A stretch of DNA of 44,950 nt, from NCBI GenBank assembly GCA_003524305.1, contig DQHW01000011.1:158261-203210 (forward strand), in the 5' to 3' direction. Both the position numbers and the translations under genes were made by a program. Shown here piece after piece: positions 31,904 through 40,735 of the stretch. The stretch comes from Anaerolineaceae bacterium. GTDB taxonomy: Bacteria; Chloroflexota; Anaerolineae; Anaerolineales; Anaerolineaceae. The notes below the pieces were generated by a model. The model was not told the DNA's origin. It worked only from the letters and a program-made list of their open reading frames with translations, and ran no database searches. Every line of letters starts with the position of its first letter. The first letter of the stretch is position 1.

Positions 31904-32677
31904 CTATTTTACAGGCCATTCCCAGCCTTTAATATCTTCCAATACTTTATAGGCAGTCATATCCAGTTGAATGGGACTGATCGAAACATAACCTGCCTTA
32001 AGATCACCGAAATCAGTTCCGATTTCATCAACCCCCGTTGGCGCGTCTCCGCCAATCCAAAAATAAGGTTTACCGCGCGGGTCTTCGCGTCGAATTAACT
32101 CGTCACGGTAGATGCGCATCCCCTGGCGGGTGGGTCTGAACCCCTTCAACTCATTTTCAGATAGATAGGGCACATTAATATTTAATAAGATGTCAATTCC
32201 AAAAGGATGTTTTATTAGTATTTCAACCACTTTACGGGCAGAAACGGCTGCTGTCGCGTAATCCAATATGCCGCTGAAATGTTCGGGGGCATCAAGTGAA
32301 ACTGCCACTCCGGGTACACCATTAATAACCGCTTCCATGGCGGCGGTCACCGTGCCCGAATAAGTGATGTCATGCCCAATATTGGCATTGGGATTAATAC
32401 CTGAAACCACCAGGTCAACGGGTTTTTCGATCACACCCATCAAAGCCAGTGCCACACAATCAGAGGGAGCACCGTCACAAGCGAGCGCCGGGCTGCCATC
32501 CGAAAGGGTTACCGGTTTGGCACGCAGCGGACGATGCAGTGTCTTCACATGCCCGGAGGCAGACCAGTTATGGTCCGGGGCCAGCACACTCACTTCACCT
32601 ACTTTGCGCATTTCTGTAACAAGTGCCAGCAAACCAGGCGCCGTCACACCATCATCATTGGTAACCAGAATGTGCAT
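31904..32677 (-). CDS. surE: 5'/3'-nucleotidase SurE
   Basis: A 257-aa SurE-family phosphatase that removes phosphate from nucleoside monophosphates. The N-terminus MHILVTNDDGVTAPGL has the metal-binding NDDG (residues 7-10). LAPDHNWSASGH (Ser/Asn metal site), SGINPNANIGHDITYSGTVTAAMEA and VNINVP are all typical. Standard length. It diverges from rpsB across 290 bp. SD GAAGG/GAGG before ATG 32677. Confidence 0.95.
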   Translation of the reverse strand: MHILVTNDDGVTAPGLLALVTEMRKVGEVSVLAPDHNWSASGHVKTLHRPLRAKPVTLSDGSPALACDGAPSDCVALALMGVIEKPVDLVVSGINPNANIGHDITYSGTVTAAMEAVINGVPGVAVSLDAPEHFSGILDYATAAVSARKVVEILIKHPFGIDILLNINVPYLSENELKGFRPTRQGMRIYRDELIRREDPRGKPYFWIGGDAPTGVDEIGTDFGDLKAGYVSISPIQLDMTAYKVLEDIKGWEWPVK

Positions 32678-32819
32678 GCCTCATCAACCTTCCGTAAACA
32701 AGATTTTGAAGTCGATATTTATCATAACTAATTCTAACATCTGTACGAAATAATTCCATCCTGGTCACTATGAAAAGTCAGATTTTCCACTTTGAAAATC
32801 TCTATATTTCAATCTCATG

Positions 32820-32828
32820 TGATATAAT
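32820..32828 (+). promoter_or_regulatory. Extended -10 promoter of rpsB
   Basis: TGATATAAT, an extended -10 with perfect TATAAT (32823-32828). The -35 is weak. Same design as the secA promoter. Predicted start near 32835. Confidence 0.6.
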
Positions 32829-32834
32829 TCACCG

Positions 32835-32968
32835 GCTTAGGTAATATCCAAAAAATGGATGGAGCTTGGCCTATCTCACACGCGCTCCGATCTTGTCTGC
32901 GTGCTGCCAAAAACAGTGATGACAGGGCTAAAGGGTGCGGAAGAAAAAAACGCAAAGGAGTAATACCC
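32835..32968 (+). promoter_or_regulatory. Structured 5' leader of rpsB
   Basis: About 134 nt of mRNA before rpsB with at least two hairpins: ATCCA-AAAAA-TGGAT (32846-32860) and GGAGC / GCTCC (32861-32865 and 32884-32888). Ribosomal protein S2 regulates its own mRNA in other bacteria through leader RNA, so this may be an S2 binding site; the sequence itself does not match a motif I can name. The open frame across this leader is not taken as part of rpsB. Confidence 0.4.
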
Positions 32969-33838
32969 ATGAGTTCAGTAATTTCTATGAAAGCCCTGTT
33001 GGAAAGTGGTGTTCATTTCGGTCACCGCACCAACAAATGGAATCCGTTGATGCGCCCCTATATTTTCACCGAGCGCAACGGCATCCATATTATTGACCTG
33101 CAGCAGACTGTCAAGCTTTTGAATAGCGCCTACAACCTGGTTCGTGACACTGTCGCCAAGGGCGGCGTGATCATGTTCATCGGCACCAAACGCCAGGCAC
33201 AAGAAACCATCGCTGAAGAAGCCATCCGCTGCGGCATGCCCTACGTGACCGAACGTTGGTTGGGCGGTATGCTAACCAACTGGTCTACCATGTTGGTTCG
33301 TATTTCTGAACTTGATCGACTCGAAAAAATGATCGAAACCGGTGATATTCACCGACTGACCAAAAAAGAAGGTTTGCTCATCGGACGCAGTGTCAAGAAA
33401 CTTCAGACCCGCCTCTCTGGTGTGCGCACCCTCAAACGTGTTCCTGACCTGGTTTTTATTATTGATACCGTTCGCGAACACACTGCCGTGCATGAAGCCA
33501 ATTTGAAGGGAATCCCCGTGGTTGCATTGGTTGATACCAACTGCGATCCCCGTGTGGTTGATTATGTGATCCCCTCCAATGATGACGCCATCCGCGCCAT
33601 CAAACTGCTGGTTGGCAAGATCGCTGATGCAGTCATTGAAGGCAAGACCATGTTCAAAGATGAAGATCAGGATGTGGTTGCCGGAGCCGAAGCTTCTCAA
33701 AGCCGACCTGTTTCTGCAACTCCTCGCCCACGTATGGATGAAGAATCCGATATGGATGACACCGACTTGTTGGGTGCTGCAACCCTCGCCAAAATTGGCG
33801 GTAAAGCGGATGAAGTAGAAGAAACCACCGAAGCCTAA
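32969..33838 (+). CDS. rpsB: 30S ribosomal protein S2
   Basis: 289 aa. Start ATG 32969 with AAAGGAG upstream; the frame open from 32855 is leader and is trimmed. Signatures: MKALLESGVHFGHRTNKWNPLMRPYIF, NGIHIIDLQQTV, FIGTKRQAQETI, ERWLGGMLTNWSTM and ALVDTNCDPRVVDYVIPSNDDAIRAIKLL. About 50 extra C-terminal residues (EDQDVVAGAEASQS...EETTEA) are acidic and low in complexity. It forms the classical rpsB-tsf-pyrH operon with the next two genes. Confidence 0.97.
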   Translation: MSSVISMKALLESGVHFGHRTNKWNPLMRPYIFTERNGIHIIDLQQTVKLLNSAYNLVRDTVAKGGVIMFIGTKRQAQETIAEEAIRCGMPYVTERWLGGMLTNWSTMLVRISELDRLEKMIETGDIHRLTKKEGLLIGRSVKKLQTRLSGVRTLKRVPDLVFIIDTVREHTAVHEANLKGIPVVALVDTNCDPRVVDYVIPSNDDAIRAIKLLVGKIADAVIEGKTMFKDEDQDVVAGAEASQSRPVSATPRPRMDEESDMDDTDLLGAATLAKIGGKADEVEETTEA

Positions 33839-33927
33839 GACCATAAATCGTTTTCATGAAAATGAAAAAGGTAACTAACCCGCCTGGTTAGAGCGATTGA
33901 GACTGATTAGAAAAGGAACCTGAAGCA

Positions 33928-34545
33928 ATGGCAATTACAACTGAAATGATCAAAACTTTACGTGAAAGCACCGGTGCAGGCATCCTCGATTGCCGCAAGG
34001 CTCTTGAACAATCCAATGGCGACCTGAACGCCGCCCTGGATTTCTTGCGTGAAAAAGGACTGGCGACCGCCACAAAACGTTCTGCCCGCCAGGCATCTGA
34101 AGGTGTTGTTGAACTTTATTCACACGGCAACGGCCGCGTGGGTGTCATGGTTGAACTGAACAGCGAATCCGATTTCGTCGGCCGCTCAGAAGTCTTCCGC
34201 ACATTGGCACACGAGATCGCCTTGCAAATCGCAGCCACCTCACCAGAGTTCGTTGCAGAATCAGATATTCCTGAATCTGTGATTGAACGTGAGACAAAAA
34301 TTGCAACCGCCAAAGCCAAAGAAGACGGCAAACCGGATGCCATCATGCCCAAGATCATCGAAGGCGCCATCAAGAAGTTCAAGGATGAATTCGTATTGTT
34401 GAACCAAAAGTACATCCGCGATGAATCCATCACCATTCAAGAATTGATCAATCAGAAGATTGCGGCTTTGGGTGAAAACATCATCGTCCGACGGTTCGCC
34501 CGTTGGGCTCTGGGTGAAACCACGTCCGAGGCTTCAGAAGAATAA
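33928..34545 (+). CDS. tsf: Elongation factor Ts (main copy)
   Basis: A 205-aa guanine-nucleotide exchange factor for EF-Tu. The N-terminal UBA-like domain is LRESTGAGILDCRKALE; the EF-Tu-contacting loop is NSESDFVGRSEVF with Asp 82-Phe 83 at the place of the E. coli TDFV motif. The protein is short, lacking the second core repeat and coiled coil of E. coli EF-Ts, like the Thermus form. KYIRDESITIQELI and GENIIVRRFARW follow. It sits 89 nt after rpsB and is followed by a terminator. A second divergent copy is encoded at 43380-43982. Confidence 0.96.
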   Translation: MAITTEMIKTLRESTGAGILDCRKALEQSNGDLNAALDFLREKGLATATKRSARQASEGVVELYSHGNGRVGVMVELNSESDFVGRSEVFRTLAHEIALQIAATSPEFVAESDIPESVIERETKIATAKAKEDGKPDAIMPKIIEGAIKKFKDEFVLLNQKYIRDESITIQELINQKIAALGENIIVRRFARWALGETTSEASEE

Positions 34546-34552
34546 TTTCTAA

Positions 34553-34580
34553 AAAAGACCAACCTTTGGGTTGGTCTTTT
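34553..34580 (+). terminator. Terminator/attenuator between tsf and pyrH
   Basis: 12-bp stem AAAAGACCAACC / GGTTGGTCTTTT, TTTG loop, ending in a T-run, only 20 nt before the pyrH ATG. It should make pyrH expression lower than tsf or conditional. Confidence 0.85.
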
Positions 34581-34599
34581 CTTAACCCAAGGAGGAACC

Positions 34600-35313
34600 A
34601 TGCAGGAGTTACGTTATCACCGGATCTTGCTCAAATTGGGCGGAGAATCTCTTGCCGGAACCAGCGGCGCTGGCATTGATGCCACCCAGGCACTTGAGAT
34701 TGCCGGCCGAATAAAGGAAGTACGCGAATTGGGTGTGGATGTAGCCATCGTGATTGGGGCAGGAAACCTGTGGCGCGGCAAGGTTGGTCTTGAAATGGGT
34801 ATGGACCAGGCTACCGCGGATTACATGGGTATGCTGGGCACCATCATGAATGCCTTGGGATTGATGGACGCACTTGAACACCAGGGTGTGGTTACCCGGG
34901 TGATGACCTCCATTGAAATGCGTACTGTTGCTGAACCCTACATCCGCAGACGTGCGATTAGACACCTCGAAAAAGGCCGAGTAGTTGTTTTCGGTGGAGG
35001 CACAGGCAACCCGTATTTTTCGACCGATACGGCGGCCGCCCTGCGCGCCATGGAAATTGATGCAGATGTGCTGATCAAAGCCACAAAAGTGGATGGCGTA
35101 TACGACAGCGATCCCAAGAAGAATTCTGGTGCGGTAAAATTTGAAGAACTCACCTATATTGAAACACTCAACCGCCGGCTGGAAGTCATGGATTCCACCT
35201 CAATTACCATGTGTATGGAACACAAACTGCCCATCCTCGTGTTGAACCTTTGGGATAGAGGCGCGCTGAAAAAAGCCCTGTTTGGCGAGAAAGTTGGCAC
35301 GTTGGTAAGGTAA
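34600..35313 (+). CDS. pyrH: UMP kinase
   Basis: A 237-aa amino-acid-kinase-fold enzyme that phosphorylates UMP. LLKLGGESLAGTSG at the N-terminus (phosphate site), VIGAGNLWRG, MDQATADYMGMLGTIMNALGLMDALE, FGGGTGNPYFSTDTAAALRAMEI and LIKATKVDGVYDSDPKKN are diagnostic. SD AAGGAGG before ATG 34600. In many genomes frr follows; here frr is 14 kb to the left. Confidence 0.97.
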   Translation: MQELRYHRILLKLGGESLAGTSGAGIDATQALEIAGRIKEVRELGVDVAIVIGAGNLWRGKVGLEMGMDQATADYMGMLGTIMNALGLMDALEHQGVVTRVMTSIEMRTVAEPYIRRRAIRHLEKGRVVVFGGGTGNPYFSTDTAAALRAMEIDADVLIKATKVDGVYDSDPKKNSGAVKFEELTYIETLNRRLEVMDSTSITMCMEHKLPILVLNLWDRGALKKALFGEKVGTLVR

Positions 35314-35350
35314 GAGCAGGGATTAGTGATTAGTGATTTGGGGTATCTGA

Positions 35351-35382
35351 AGAGGAAGGACTTTTGCCCTTCCTCTTTCTCT
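35351..35382 (+). terminator. Terminator after pyrH
   Basis: 9-bp stem AGAGGAAGG / CCTTCCTCT with an 8-nt loop, followed by TTCTCTTT. Upstream of it (35325-35341) lie two GATTAGT heptamers. Confidence 0.8.
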
Positions 35383-35387
35383 TTACC

Positions 35388-35813
35388 CTATAAATGTTCC
35401 TGATAGTGTTCAATAACCTCTATCGCAAGTTGAGATTTTATTCTCTCACTCTGCAGGTCAACCTCGGTGAGCGACTTGACCAGTTCTAGCATCTGAAGCC
35501 GTCTGCTTTCAAAATGTGAAATGACTTCTGCATCTGACAGGTTTTTGACGCTTGCGACTGCTTCGGCGTTGAAGGCATCCACATCCACATTGGGGGGTTG
35601 AAACCCTGGATCTCGCTGATAGACCCTGATAAGCTGCATGCCGCGCTGCCACCAGGCTGCCAGGTGAGCCAATAAATCTCCCAGACGGACGTATCCCTGG
35701 CGCGCAAGGTATTGCTGCTGTTCTGCCGCGGATAGCATGTTGTAGCGATCTACGTAAGTTCCCCACTGCTTTTTCAAACACTTGATCACTTGCTCTTTGG
35801 AGAATTCTTCCAT
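35388..35813 (-). CDS. ClbS/DfsB-like four-helix protein
   Basis: A 141-aa all-helical protein. The segment GYVRLGDLLAHLAAWWQRGMQLI (about residues 40-62) and the spacing of its helices resemble the ClbS/DfsB branch of the DinB-like superfamily (DUF1706). Family members include colibactin self-resistance protein ClbS, but most are uncharacterised. The His in LLAHLAAWW is where DinB-like proteins keep a metal ligand; other ligands are not obvious. It is convergent with pyrH. Call is by fold pattern only. Confidence 0.6.
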   Translation of the reverse strand: MEEFSKEQVIKCLKKQWGTYVDRYNMLSAAEQQQYLARQGYVRLGDLLAHLAAWWQRGMQLIRVYQRDPGFQPPNVDVDAFNAEAVASVKNLSDAEVISHFESRRLQMLELVKSLTEVDLQSERIKSQLAIEVIEHYQEHL

Positions 35814-36079
35814 TTATCTTCCCTGAATATAAGATAAAACTGATTTTACATTAACATGATTGAGTTTTGCGAACATATCCACTGCAATAATATTTAATAT
35901 ATTATATTTTTGAAAATTTATATCTGTCTGAGAAAGTAAATTAGTATGTTGCTGTCAAGAATTGCTCTATACGGCATTAATGTGGATGAGTAAATCCTTG
36001 TTCTTTTTTATTGGTCAAAAACCGGCTACGTTATATACTTAACCAGCGATTCATCTTCAATTTCAGAAAGGATTTCATT

Positions 36080-36748
36080 ATGCCATTTCACCTCTTTCTC
36101 GTACCGGTGAACATTATTTTGATTGTCATCTATCTGATTGCCCGAAATCGCAATAACTTGAAACTGACTGCATGGATCCAACCGCTCACAACCTTCATAT
36201 CAATTGGAATTGCTGCACTAAGCCTGTTTGATCCCGGCACAAACACGGCGTATACGATTTGGATATTAATCGGGCTGGGTCTCTGTTTTGCGGCTGATAT
36301 TTTTAACATTGACATGAATAATGACAAAATATTCTTCGCCGGGATAGCCTGCTTTATCGTGGCGTATCTTGAATATGCCATCACCTATACCAGGTTTAAC
36401 AATGGCTTCCACAGAGAAGACGTTCTGATAGGTCTCCTTTTTATCGCAATTTACCTCATTCTAATGACGCTCTTCTGGAAAAATCTTGGCAAATATAAAC
36501 TGCCCGTCATCATCTATGGATTAATTTTGCCCTTCATGGTGACCCGCGCGATTTCCACCCTGACTGCAGGATTCTTCCCTTTGACCGCGGCTGTTCTGGT
36601 GACTGCAGGCAGTTTGATGCTTTACCTGGGGGATATTGAATACGGCATGCAGCGTTTTTACAAACCAGGCAAGTTTACGGTTGGTCCGATTTGCTACGCC
36701 GGTGGTCAATTATTGATTGCGTTAAGTTGTGCCTACTTCATTTCATAG
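36080..36748 (+). CDS. YhhN-like (TMEM86) membrane protein
   Basis: A 222-aa protein with about eight hydrophobic segments. Start ATG 36080 has AAAGGA upstream (frame open from 36011 trimmed). Two motifs fit the YhhN/TMEM86 family: LGLCFAADIFNID (about residues 74-86) and the C-terminal AGSLMLYLGDIEYGMQRF. Eukaryotic relatives hydrolyse lysoplasmalogens. It is followed 14 nt later by a GPH transporter. The 265-bp region upstream to the ClbS-like gene is AT-rich and shows nothing else that I can support. Confidence 0.6.
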   Translation: MPFHLFLVPVNIILIVIYLIARNRNNLKLTAWIQPLTTFISIGIAALSLFDPGTNTAYTIWILIGLGLCFAADIFNIDMNNDKIFFAGIACFIVAYLEYAITYTRFNNGFHREDVLIGLLFIAIYLILMTLFWKNLGKYKLPVIIYGLILPFMVTRAISTLTAGFFPLTAAVLVTAGSLMLYLGDIEYGMQRFYKPGKFTVGPICYAGGQLLIALSCAYFIS

Positions 36749-36762
36749 GTAAGGAGCCTAAA

Positions 36763-38115
36763 GTGAATAAAAAACTTTCATTTAAGTCAAAGCTTGGATT
36801 CGGAGTGGGTGAATTCAGCAGCAGCATTTTCTTTACCTTAACCTCATTCTGGTTAATGAATTTTCTCACCGATGAAGTGCGCATTAGCGCAGCCATTGCA
36901 GGAACCGCTCTGCTGGTCGGTAAAATTTGGGATGCCGTGATTGATCCATTGATTGGGTATGTATCTGACAAGACCAAAAGCCGCTGGGGACGCAGACGCC
37001 CTTACCTGTTGTTTTTCGCCATCCCCTTTGGCGCCGCTTTCGTACTGATGTTCAGCAACCCCGAGATCGCCAGCCAGGGTGGAAAATTCGTCTGGGCGAT
37101 GTTGACCTATGTCTTTTTCTGCACCGTTTATTCATTCACTAATATTCCTTATAATGCGCTGCTGCCCGAGATGACCACCGATTACAACGAGCGCACCAAT
37201 ATCTCGGGTTTTAAACAAGTTTTTGCTGTTATCGGCACACTGCTGGGCGCTGGTGCAGCCATGCCCATCATGGCACTATTTGCCGGACGCACAGCCGGGT
37301 TCATCGGCATGTCGGCAATCTTCGGCTTTCTCGCCTCACTTTCATTGATCATTACCTTCTTCAGCGTGAAGGAACCTGTCGTACAAGAAAGCCAAAAAAG
37401 CAAAAATGTGGTTGGCTCGCTCAAAGACGTCTTTTCAAATAAGCCCTATGTCTTGATTTTGATCACCTGGTTTGCCAACTCAACGGCGGTAGCCATCATG
37501 CAGACCATGTTGATCTATTACTATAAATACCTGGTTGGCAACGCAGATGCGGTTACCCTGGCAATGATCGCCTTATTGATCATGACCATGATCACCATTC
37601 CGCTGTGGGTGTGGCTGTGCAAGAAAATCGGGAAGAAAATCGCCTACATCAGTGGCATGACGCTGACGCTGGCTGCGGTCTTGACTTTTGCTTTTGTAGC
37701 CGACAAGCTTGGCAGCATGCCGGCGCTGGTGCTGATGGCGCTGGCAGGGGTCGGATTCGCTTCGCATTATGTTGCACCCTGGGCGATCGTGCCCGATACC
37801 ATGGAACACGGTTATGCCGAAACCGGTAGGCGCAATGAAGGTGTTTACTACAGTATTTGGACGTTCGTGATTGCGTTAGGCGGCGCCCTTGCAGGGTTTT
37901 TGGTCGGACAAGGCTTGACGCTCTTTGGTTATGTTCCTGATGCCGTGCAATCGGCGCAATCTGTAATGGGCATTCGACTGCTGATCGGCGTTTTGCCCGG
38001 TATCTTCATCTTGATTGCCAATTTGGTGCTCATGATCTATCCCCTTAATAAAAAGCGTTATGAACAGGTGCTTGAAAAAATCAAACAAATGGAACCTGCA
38101 AGGGAGGCTGAATGA
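36763..38115 (+). CDS. GPH-family sugar:cation symporter
   Basis: A 450-aa, 12-helix MFS_2 transporter. Start is GTG 36763 with AAGGAG 6 nt upstream; upstream in-frame sequence overlaps the YhhN-like gene. Hallmarks: KLGFGVGEFSSSIFF, the loop DKTKSRWGRRRPYLLFFAIPF, PYNALLPEMTTDYNERTNISGFKQVFAVIG and the DTMEHGYAETGRRNEG segment of the melibiose/xyloside group. Imports glycosides or pentosides with Na+ or H+. Its stop overlaps the start of the next gene (ATGA), coupling it to a flavoprotein oxidoreductase, which is an unusual partner and might hint at a lipid-like or terpenoid substrate. Confidence 0.88.
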   Translation: MNKKLSFKSKLGFGVGEFSSSIFFTLTSFWLMNFLTDEVRISAAIAGTALLVGKIWDAVIDPLIGYVSDKTKSRWGRRRPYLLFFAIPFGAAFVLMFSNPEIASQGGKFVWAMLTYVFFCTVYSFTNIPYNALLPEMTTDYNERTNISGFKQVFAVIGTLLGAGAAMPIMALFAGRTAGFIGMSAIFGFLASLSLIITFFSVKEPVVQESQKSKNVVGSLKDVFSNKPYVLILITWFANSTAVAIMQTMLIYYYKYLVGNADAVTLAMIALLIMTMITIPLWVWLCKKIGKKIAYISGMTLTLAAVLTFAFVADKLGSMPALVLMALAGVGFASHYVAPWAIVPDTMEHGYAETGRRNEGVYYSIWTFVIALGGALAGFLVGQGLTLFGYVPDAVQSAQSVMGIRLLIGVLPGIFILIANLVLMIYPLNKKRYEQVLEKIKQMEPAREAE

Positions 38116-39623
38116 AAATCGCCATCATCGGCACCGGCATAGCCGGGTTGACTGCCGGTTTGACCCTTGCTAAAAAAGGTTGTCAGGTTGAACTTTTTGA
38201 ACAATCCGCGAGAATCGGCGGCGTCACCGGCGGCATGGAGGCCGAAGGGTTCGAGTGGGATTATGGCCAACTGGTGGTCGAAGGCTTTGCAAAGCATGAA
38301 CCCATTGGGAAAATCCTGGATGAGTTAGGGGTGCTGGATAAGGTCCAACTGGTGCATGATGAGCGCGAATATGACTTCCCGGATTTCAAGATCAGGGTAC
38401 CTGAGGAGTACGGCGGCATCCACTGGCGGATGGACCTGCTCAAACAGTTGTTCCCGGAGGAGGCTGCCGGGCTGGATGCCTATTGGAAGGATTATGTGCG
38501 CTTCACACGCCTTGTTACCCTGGGCGGCAGATTGGATAGTGAAGGGCTTGGCACTAAAATCGCTTTTTACCTGGCACTGCTGCCCTTCTTGCCCAAAATG
38601 AAATGGAGCGCAGACAAGCTGCTGGCTCATTACTTTAAGTCAGAGAAATTGAAGTGTGTGTTCATGTCCATTCTGGCGGATTTCTTTACACCGCCTTCCA
38701 AGTTCCCAGGGCTGGGGATATTCACGCTGAATGGTGAGATCACATTCGAGAAACGCATGCCTGCTCACCTCGCCAAAAACGCCGAGATGACCCGTTTTTA
38801 TTCGATCATCGGCGGATTGAAGACATTGATCAAAGCCATGGCAGATGAAATTGAGACTGCCGGTGGAAAGATCCACACCAATTGCGCGATTGAACACATC
38901 ATGGTCAAAGACGGAAAGGCATGCGGCGTAAAAGACCAGCACGGCAACCTGCTTGACTTCGATCAGGTAATTGCCTCGGGCGGCGCAAAAGAAACCTTCA
39001 CCCAACTGCTGCCTGCCGGCTGCCTGCCCGATGGATTCACTGACAAGGTACTTTCCATTCCGCTGATGGATTCGGTATTCATGATTCACCTGGGGGTTGA
39101 TTATGACCCCTCGGATGCGCTGCACACGGTCTGCACTTATTTCTACGGCTCGTATGACATCGAGGGCGAGGTCATGCGCGCCAGGCAGGGGCTTTATCAC
39201 GAAGGTGCAGCCGGATTTGTAGTGCACTTTCCAAGCTTGCGGTCGCCCGGGATGGCGCCCAAGGGTAAACATGCGCTGACCATCTATACCATCTGCCCTG
39301 ACAAGCTCGCCTCAGGCGATTGGGATACCGACAAGCAGAAGTACGCAGATAAACTGCTTGAATATGCCGAAAAGAAGCTGCCCGGCTTACGCAGCCACAT
39401 TGTTACGCAGCGCGTATTAACTCCGGTTGACTTTAGAAAACTGACACATCTCGATCATCATGCTTTCGGCGGTCTGGCGCCGGTGATGAATACGTGGAAA
39501 ATTCCACACAAGACACCTGTGGAGGGGTTATGGTTCATAGGCGCCCAAAGTGAGAGCGGCGGCGGCATTAACAATGTCTTGCCAAGTTCATTTAAGGTAG
39601 CCAAGAAGATAGCATGTGATTAG
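38112..39623 (+). CDS. CrtI/phytoene-desaturase-like FAD oxidoreductase
   Basis: A 503-aa flavoprotein. N-terminal Rossmann motif IAIIGTGIAGLTAGLTLAKKG with the acidic end ELFEQ, then ARIGGVTGGMEAEGFEWDYG, the typical CrtI/amine-oxidase opening. The middle has FYSIIGGLKTLIKAMADEIETAGGKIHTNCAIEHI, and the C-terminal FAD motif is GLWFIGAQSESGGGINNV. Related enzymes desaturate or isomerise carotenoids and retinoids, or act on other hydrophobic substrates. No crtB or other carotenoid genes are nearby, so substrate is open. It overlaps the transporter gene by 4 nt. Confidence 0.82.
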   Translation: MKIAIIGTGIAGLTAGLTLAKKGCQVELFEQSARIGGVTGGMEAEGFEWDYGQLVVEGFAKHEPIGKILDELGVLDKVQLVHDEREYDFPDFKIRVPEEYGGIHWRMDLLKQLFPEEAAGLDAYWKDYVRFTRLVTLGGRLDSEGLGTKIAFYLALLPFLPKMKWSADKLLAHYFKSEKLKCVFMSILADFFTPPSKFPGLGIFTLNGEITFEKRMPAHLAKNAEMTRFYSIIGGLKTLIKAMADEIETAGGKIHTNCAIEHIMVKDGKACGVKDQHGNLLDFDQVIASGGAKETFTQLLPAGCLPDGFTDKVLSIPLMDSVFMIHLGVDYDPSDALHTVCTYFYGSYDIEGEVMRARQGLYHEGAAGFVVHFPSLRSPGMAPKGKHALTIYTICPDKLASGDWDTDKQKYADKLLEYAEKKLPGLRSHIVTQRVLTPVDFRKLTHLDHHAFGGLAPVMNTWKIPHKTPVEGLWFIGAQSESGGGINNVLPSSFKVAKKIACD

Positions 39624-39666
39624 TACCGATTGAACTGGCACGGTGTGATTTGTGATTTGTGATTAG

Positions 39667-39719
39667 TAACGAGTAATCGGTCATGAGGAATATCTCTAAC
39701 CTGATTACTCGTTATTTTT
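39667..39719 (+). terminator. Terminator after the CrtI-like gene, built from heptamer sequence
   Basis: Stem TAACGAGTAATCGG / CTGATTACTCGTTA (14 bp with one G-U), 20-nt loop, then TTTTT. The left arm is continuous with a GTGATTT/GTGATTA heptamer run at 39646-39665, so the terminator seems to have formed from satellite sequence. Confidence 0.75.
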
Positions 39720-39728
39720 ACCTAAGCA

Positions 39729-40676
39729 TCAAGCTTTGCGGTGATACTGGACGAACTCGCGGGTGCGGGTCATACCGCTGCGCTCATAAAAGGCATTTGC
39801 CTTGGCATTGAGCGAGACCACGCCCAGCGCCACGGTGGGGATGCCCCCTGCGGGGGACTTCGTGCCTCTCTGCCCGGCCAGGGCAAAGACTTGCTTCAAG
39901 AGCAGCGATCCGATGCCCTGCCCTTGCAGTTCTTTTGAAACAGCCAGCTCTTTGAGCCAGATGCGCGATTCTTCATCGTAGCAGATGGCGGCGCCCACCA
40001 AACGACCCGCTTTGTGCAGCATGAGGAACATTTCAGGGTCATAGCGTCCGCCGCGGAAAATCTGCTTGTGCCAGTCTTCAAAAGAGAGCGGCTGAACCCC
40101 CTGCCAATCGAAGGCGCTGATGATCAGGTCATGCAGGGGTCTTTCATCCGCAGGGGTGACTGGAGCAAGCGTAAACTCATCAGGCCAGAGCGGAGCCGGG
40201 TAGGGTTCGGTGAAATCCATCTGCATGCGGTAGTGGAATTTCTCGACGCCAAAGCCGTGCGATTCGTAAGCTGAACGCATGCCGGGGTTTAACCCGTTGG
40301 CATAGGCGGTGAGGATGCAATCCGATGCGCTGCTGCCTGCTTTGACAAGCGAGGTAAAGCGTTCGACAGCCTGATCGAGCAGGGCTTCGGCCAACCTTTG
40401 AGGGGAACGGCCGGTATGCAGGTAGAGGTCAAGGTAGCGCCTTCCGTTGAATTCATCCGAGAGCAGGGCGTAGCCGGTGAGTTCACCGGCCTGGTTTGAG
40501 GCCATCCAGACGTCGGCGGCAAGATCCGCTTCGGACCACTGGTCGGTGAGATCATCTTTGTCAGAATCCGCTTCGCCAAACTCGGCGATATCGCACTCGA
40601 TCATGAAGTTGAAAACCCGGTCGAGATCTTCGGGGACGGGATGTTGAATGTTAAAAGAAATAGAATCCGCTTTCAT
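39729..40676 (-). CDS. Tandem GNAT acetyltransferase
   Basis: A 315-aa protein of two GNAT domains. The N-terminal half (about residues 5-150; DVWMASNQAGELTGYALL, ending YESHGFGVEKFHYRM) is degenerate at the acetyl-CoA loop. The C-terminal half (about 165-310) keeps LVGAAICYDEESRIWLKELAVSKELQGQGIGSLLLKQVF with the (R/Q)xxGxG/A motif as QGQGIGS, then LGVVSLNAKANAFYERSGM. Start ATG 40676 with AAAGGA upstream; TTG 40691 rejected. Two-domain GNATs of this type include antibiotic and peptide acetyltransferases; substrate unknown. GC-rich compared with the next plus-strand genes. Confidence 0.82.
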   Translation of the reverse strand: MKADSISFNIQHPVPEDLDRVFNFMIECDIAEFGEADSDKDDLTDQWSEADLAADVWMASNQAGELTGYALLSDEFNGRRYLDLYLHTGRSPQRLAEALLDQAVERFTSLVKAGSSASDCILTAYANGLNPGMRSAYESHGFGVEKFHYRMQMDFTEPYPAPLWPDEFTLAPVTPADERPLHDLIISAFDWQGVQPLSFEDWHKQIFRGGRYDPEMFLMLHKAGRLVGAAICYDEESRIWLKELAVSKELQGQGIGSLLLKQVFALAGQRGTKSPAGGIPTVALGVVSLNAKANAFYERSGMTRTREFVQYHRKA

Positions 40677-40698
40677 GGGAAATCCTTTCAAGAAAATC

Positions 40699-40735
40699 AG
40701 TGATTAGTAATTAGGGATTAGGGGTTAGGAAGAAA
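40699..40735. repeat. Degenerate heptamer run next to the GNAT gene
   Basis: Consecutive 7-bp units GATTAGT, AATTAGG, GATTAGG and GGTTAGG after CAGT. Related to the GATTAGT units at 35325 and 39646 and, on the other strand, to CAGTAAT at 41111. Confidence 0.6.

Noticed and set aside
32855..32968. N-terminal extension of rpsB
   Set aside because: ATG 32969 has a strong SD and gives the standard S2 start; the upstream part is leader RNA with hairpins.
38640..39272. 210-aa minus-strand frame inside the CrtI-like gene
   Set aside because: Antisense shadow with no SD or family motif.
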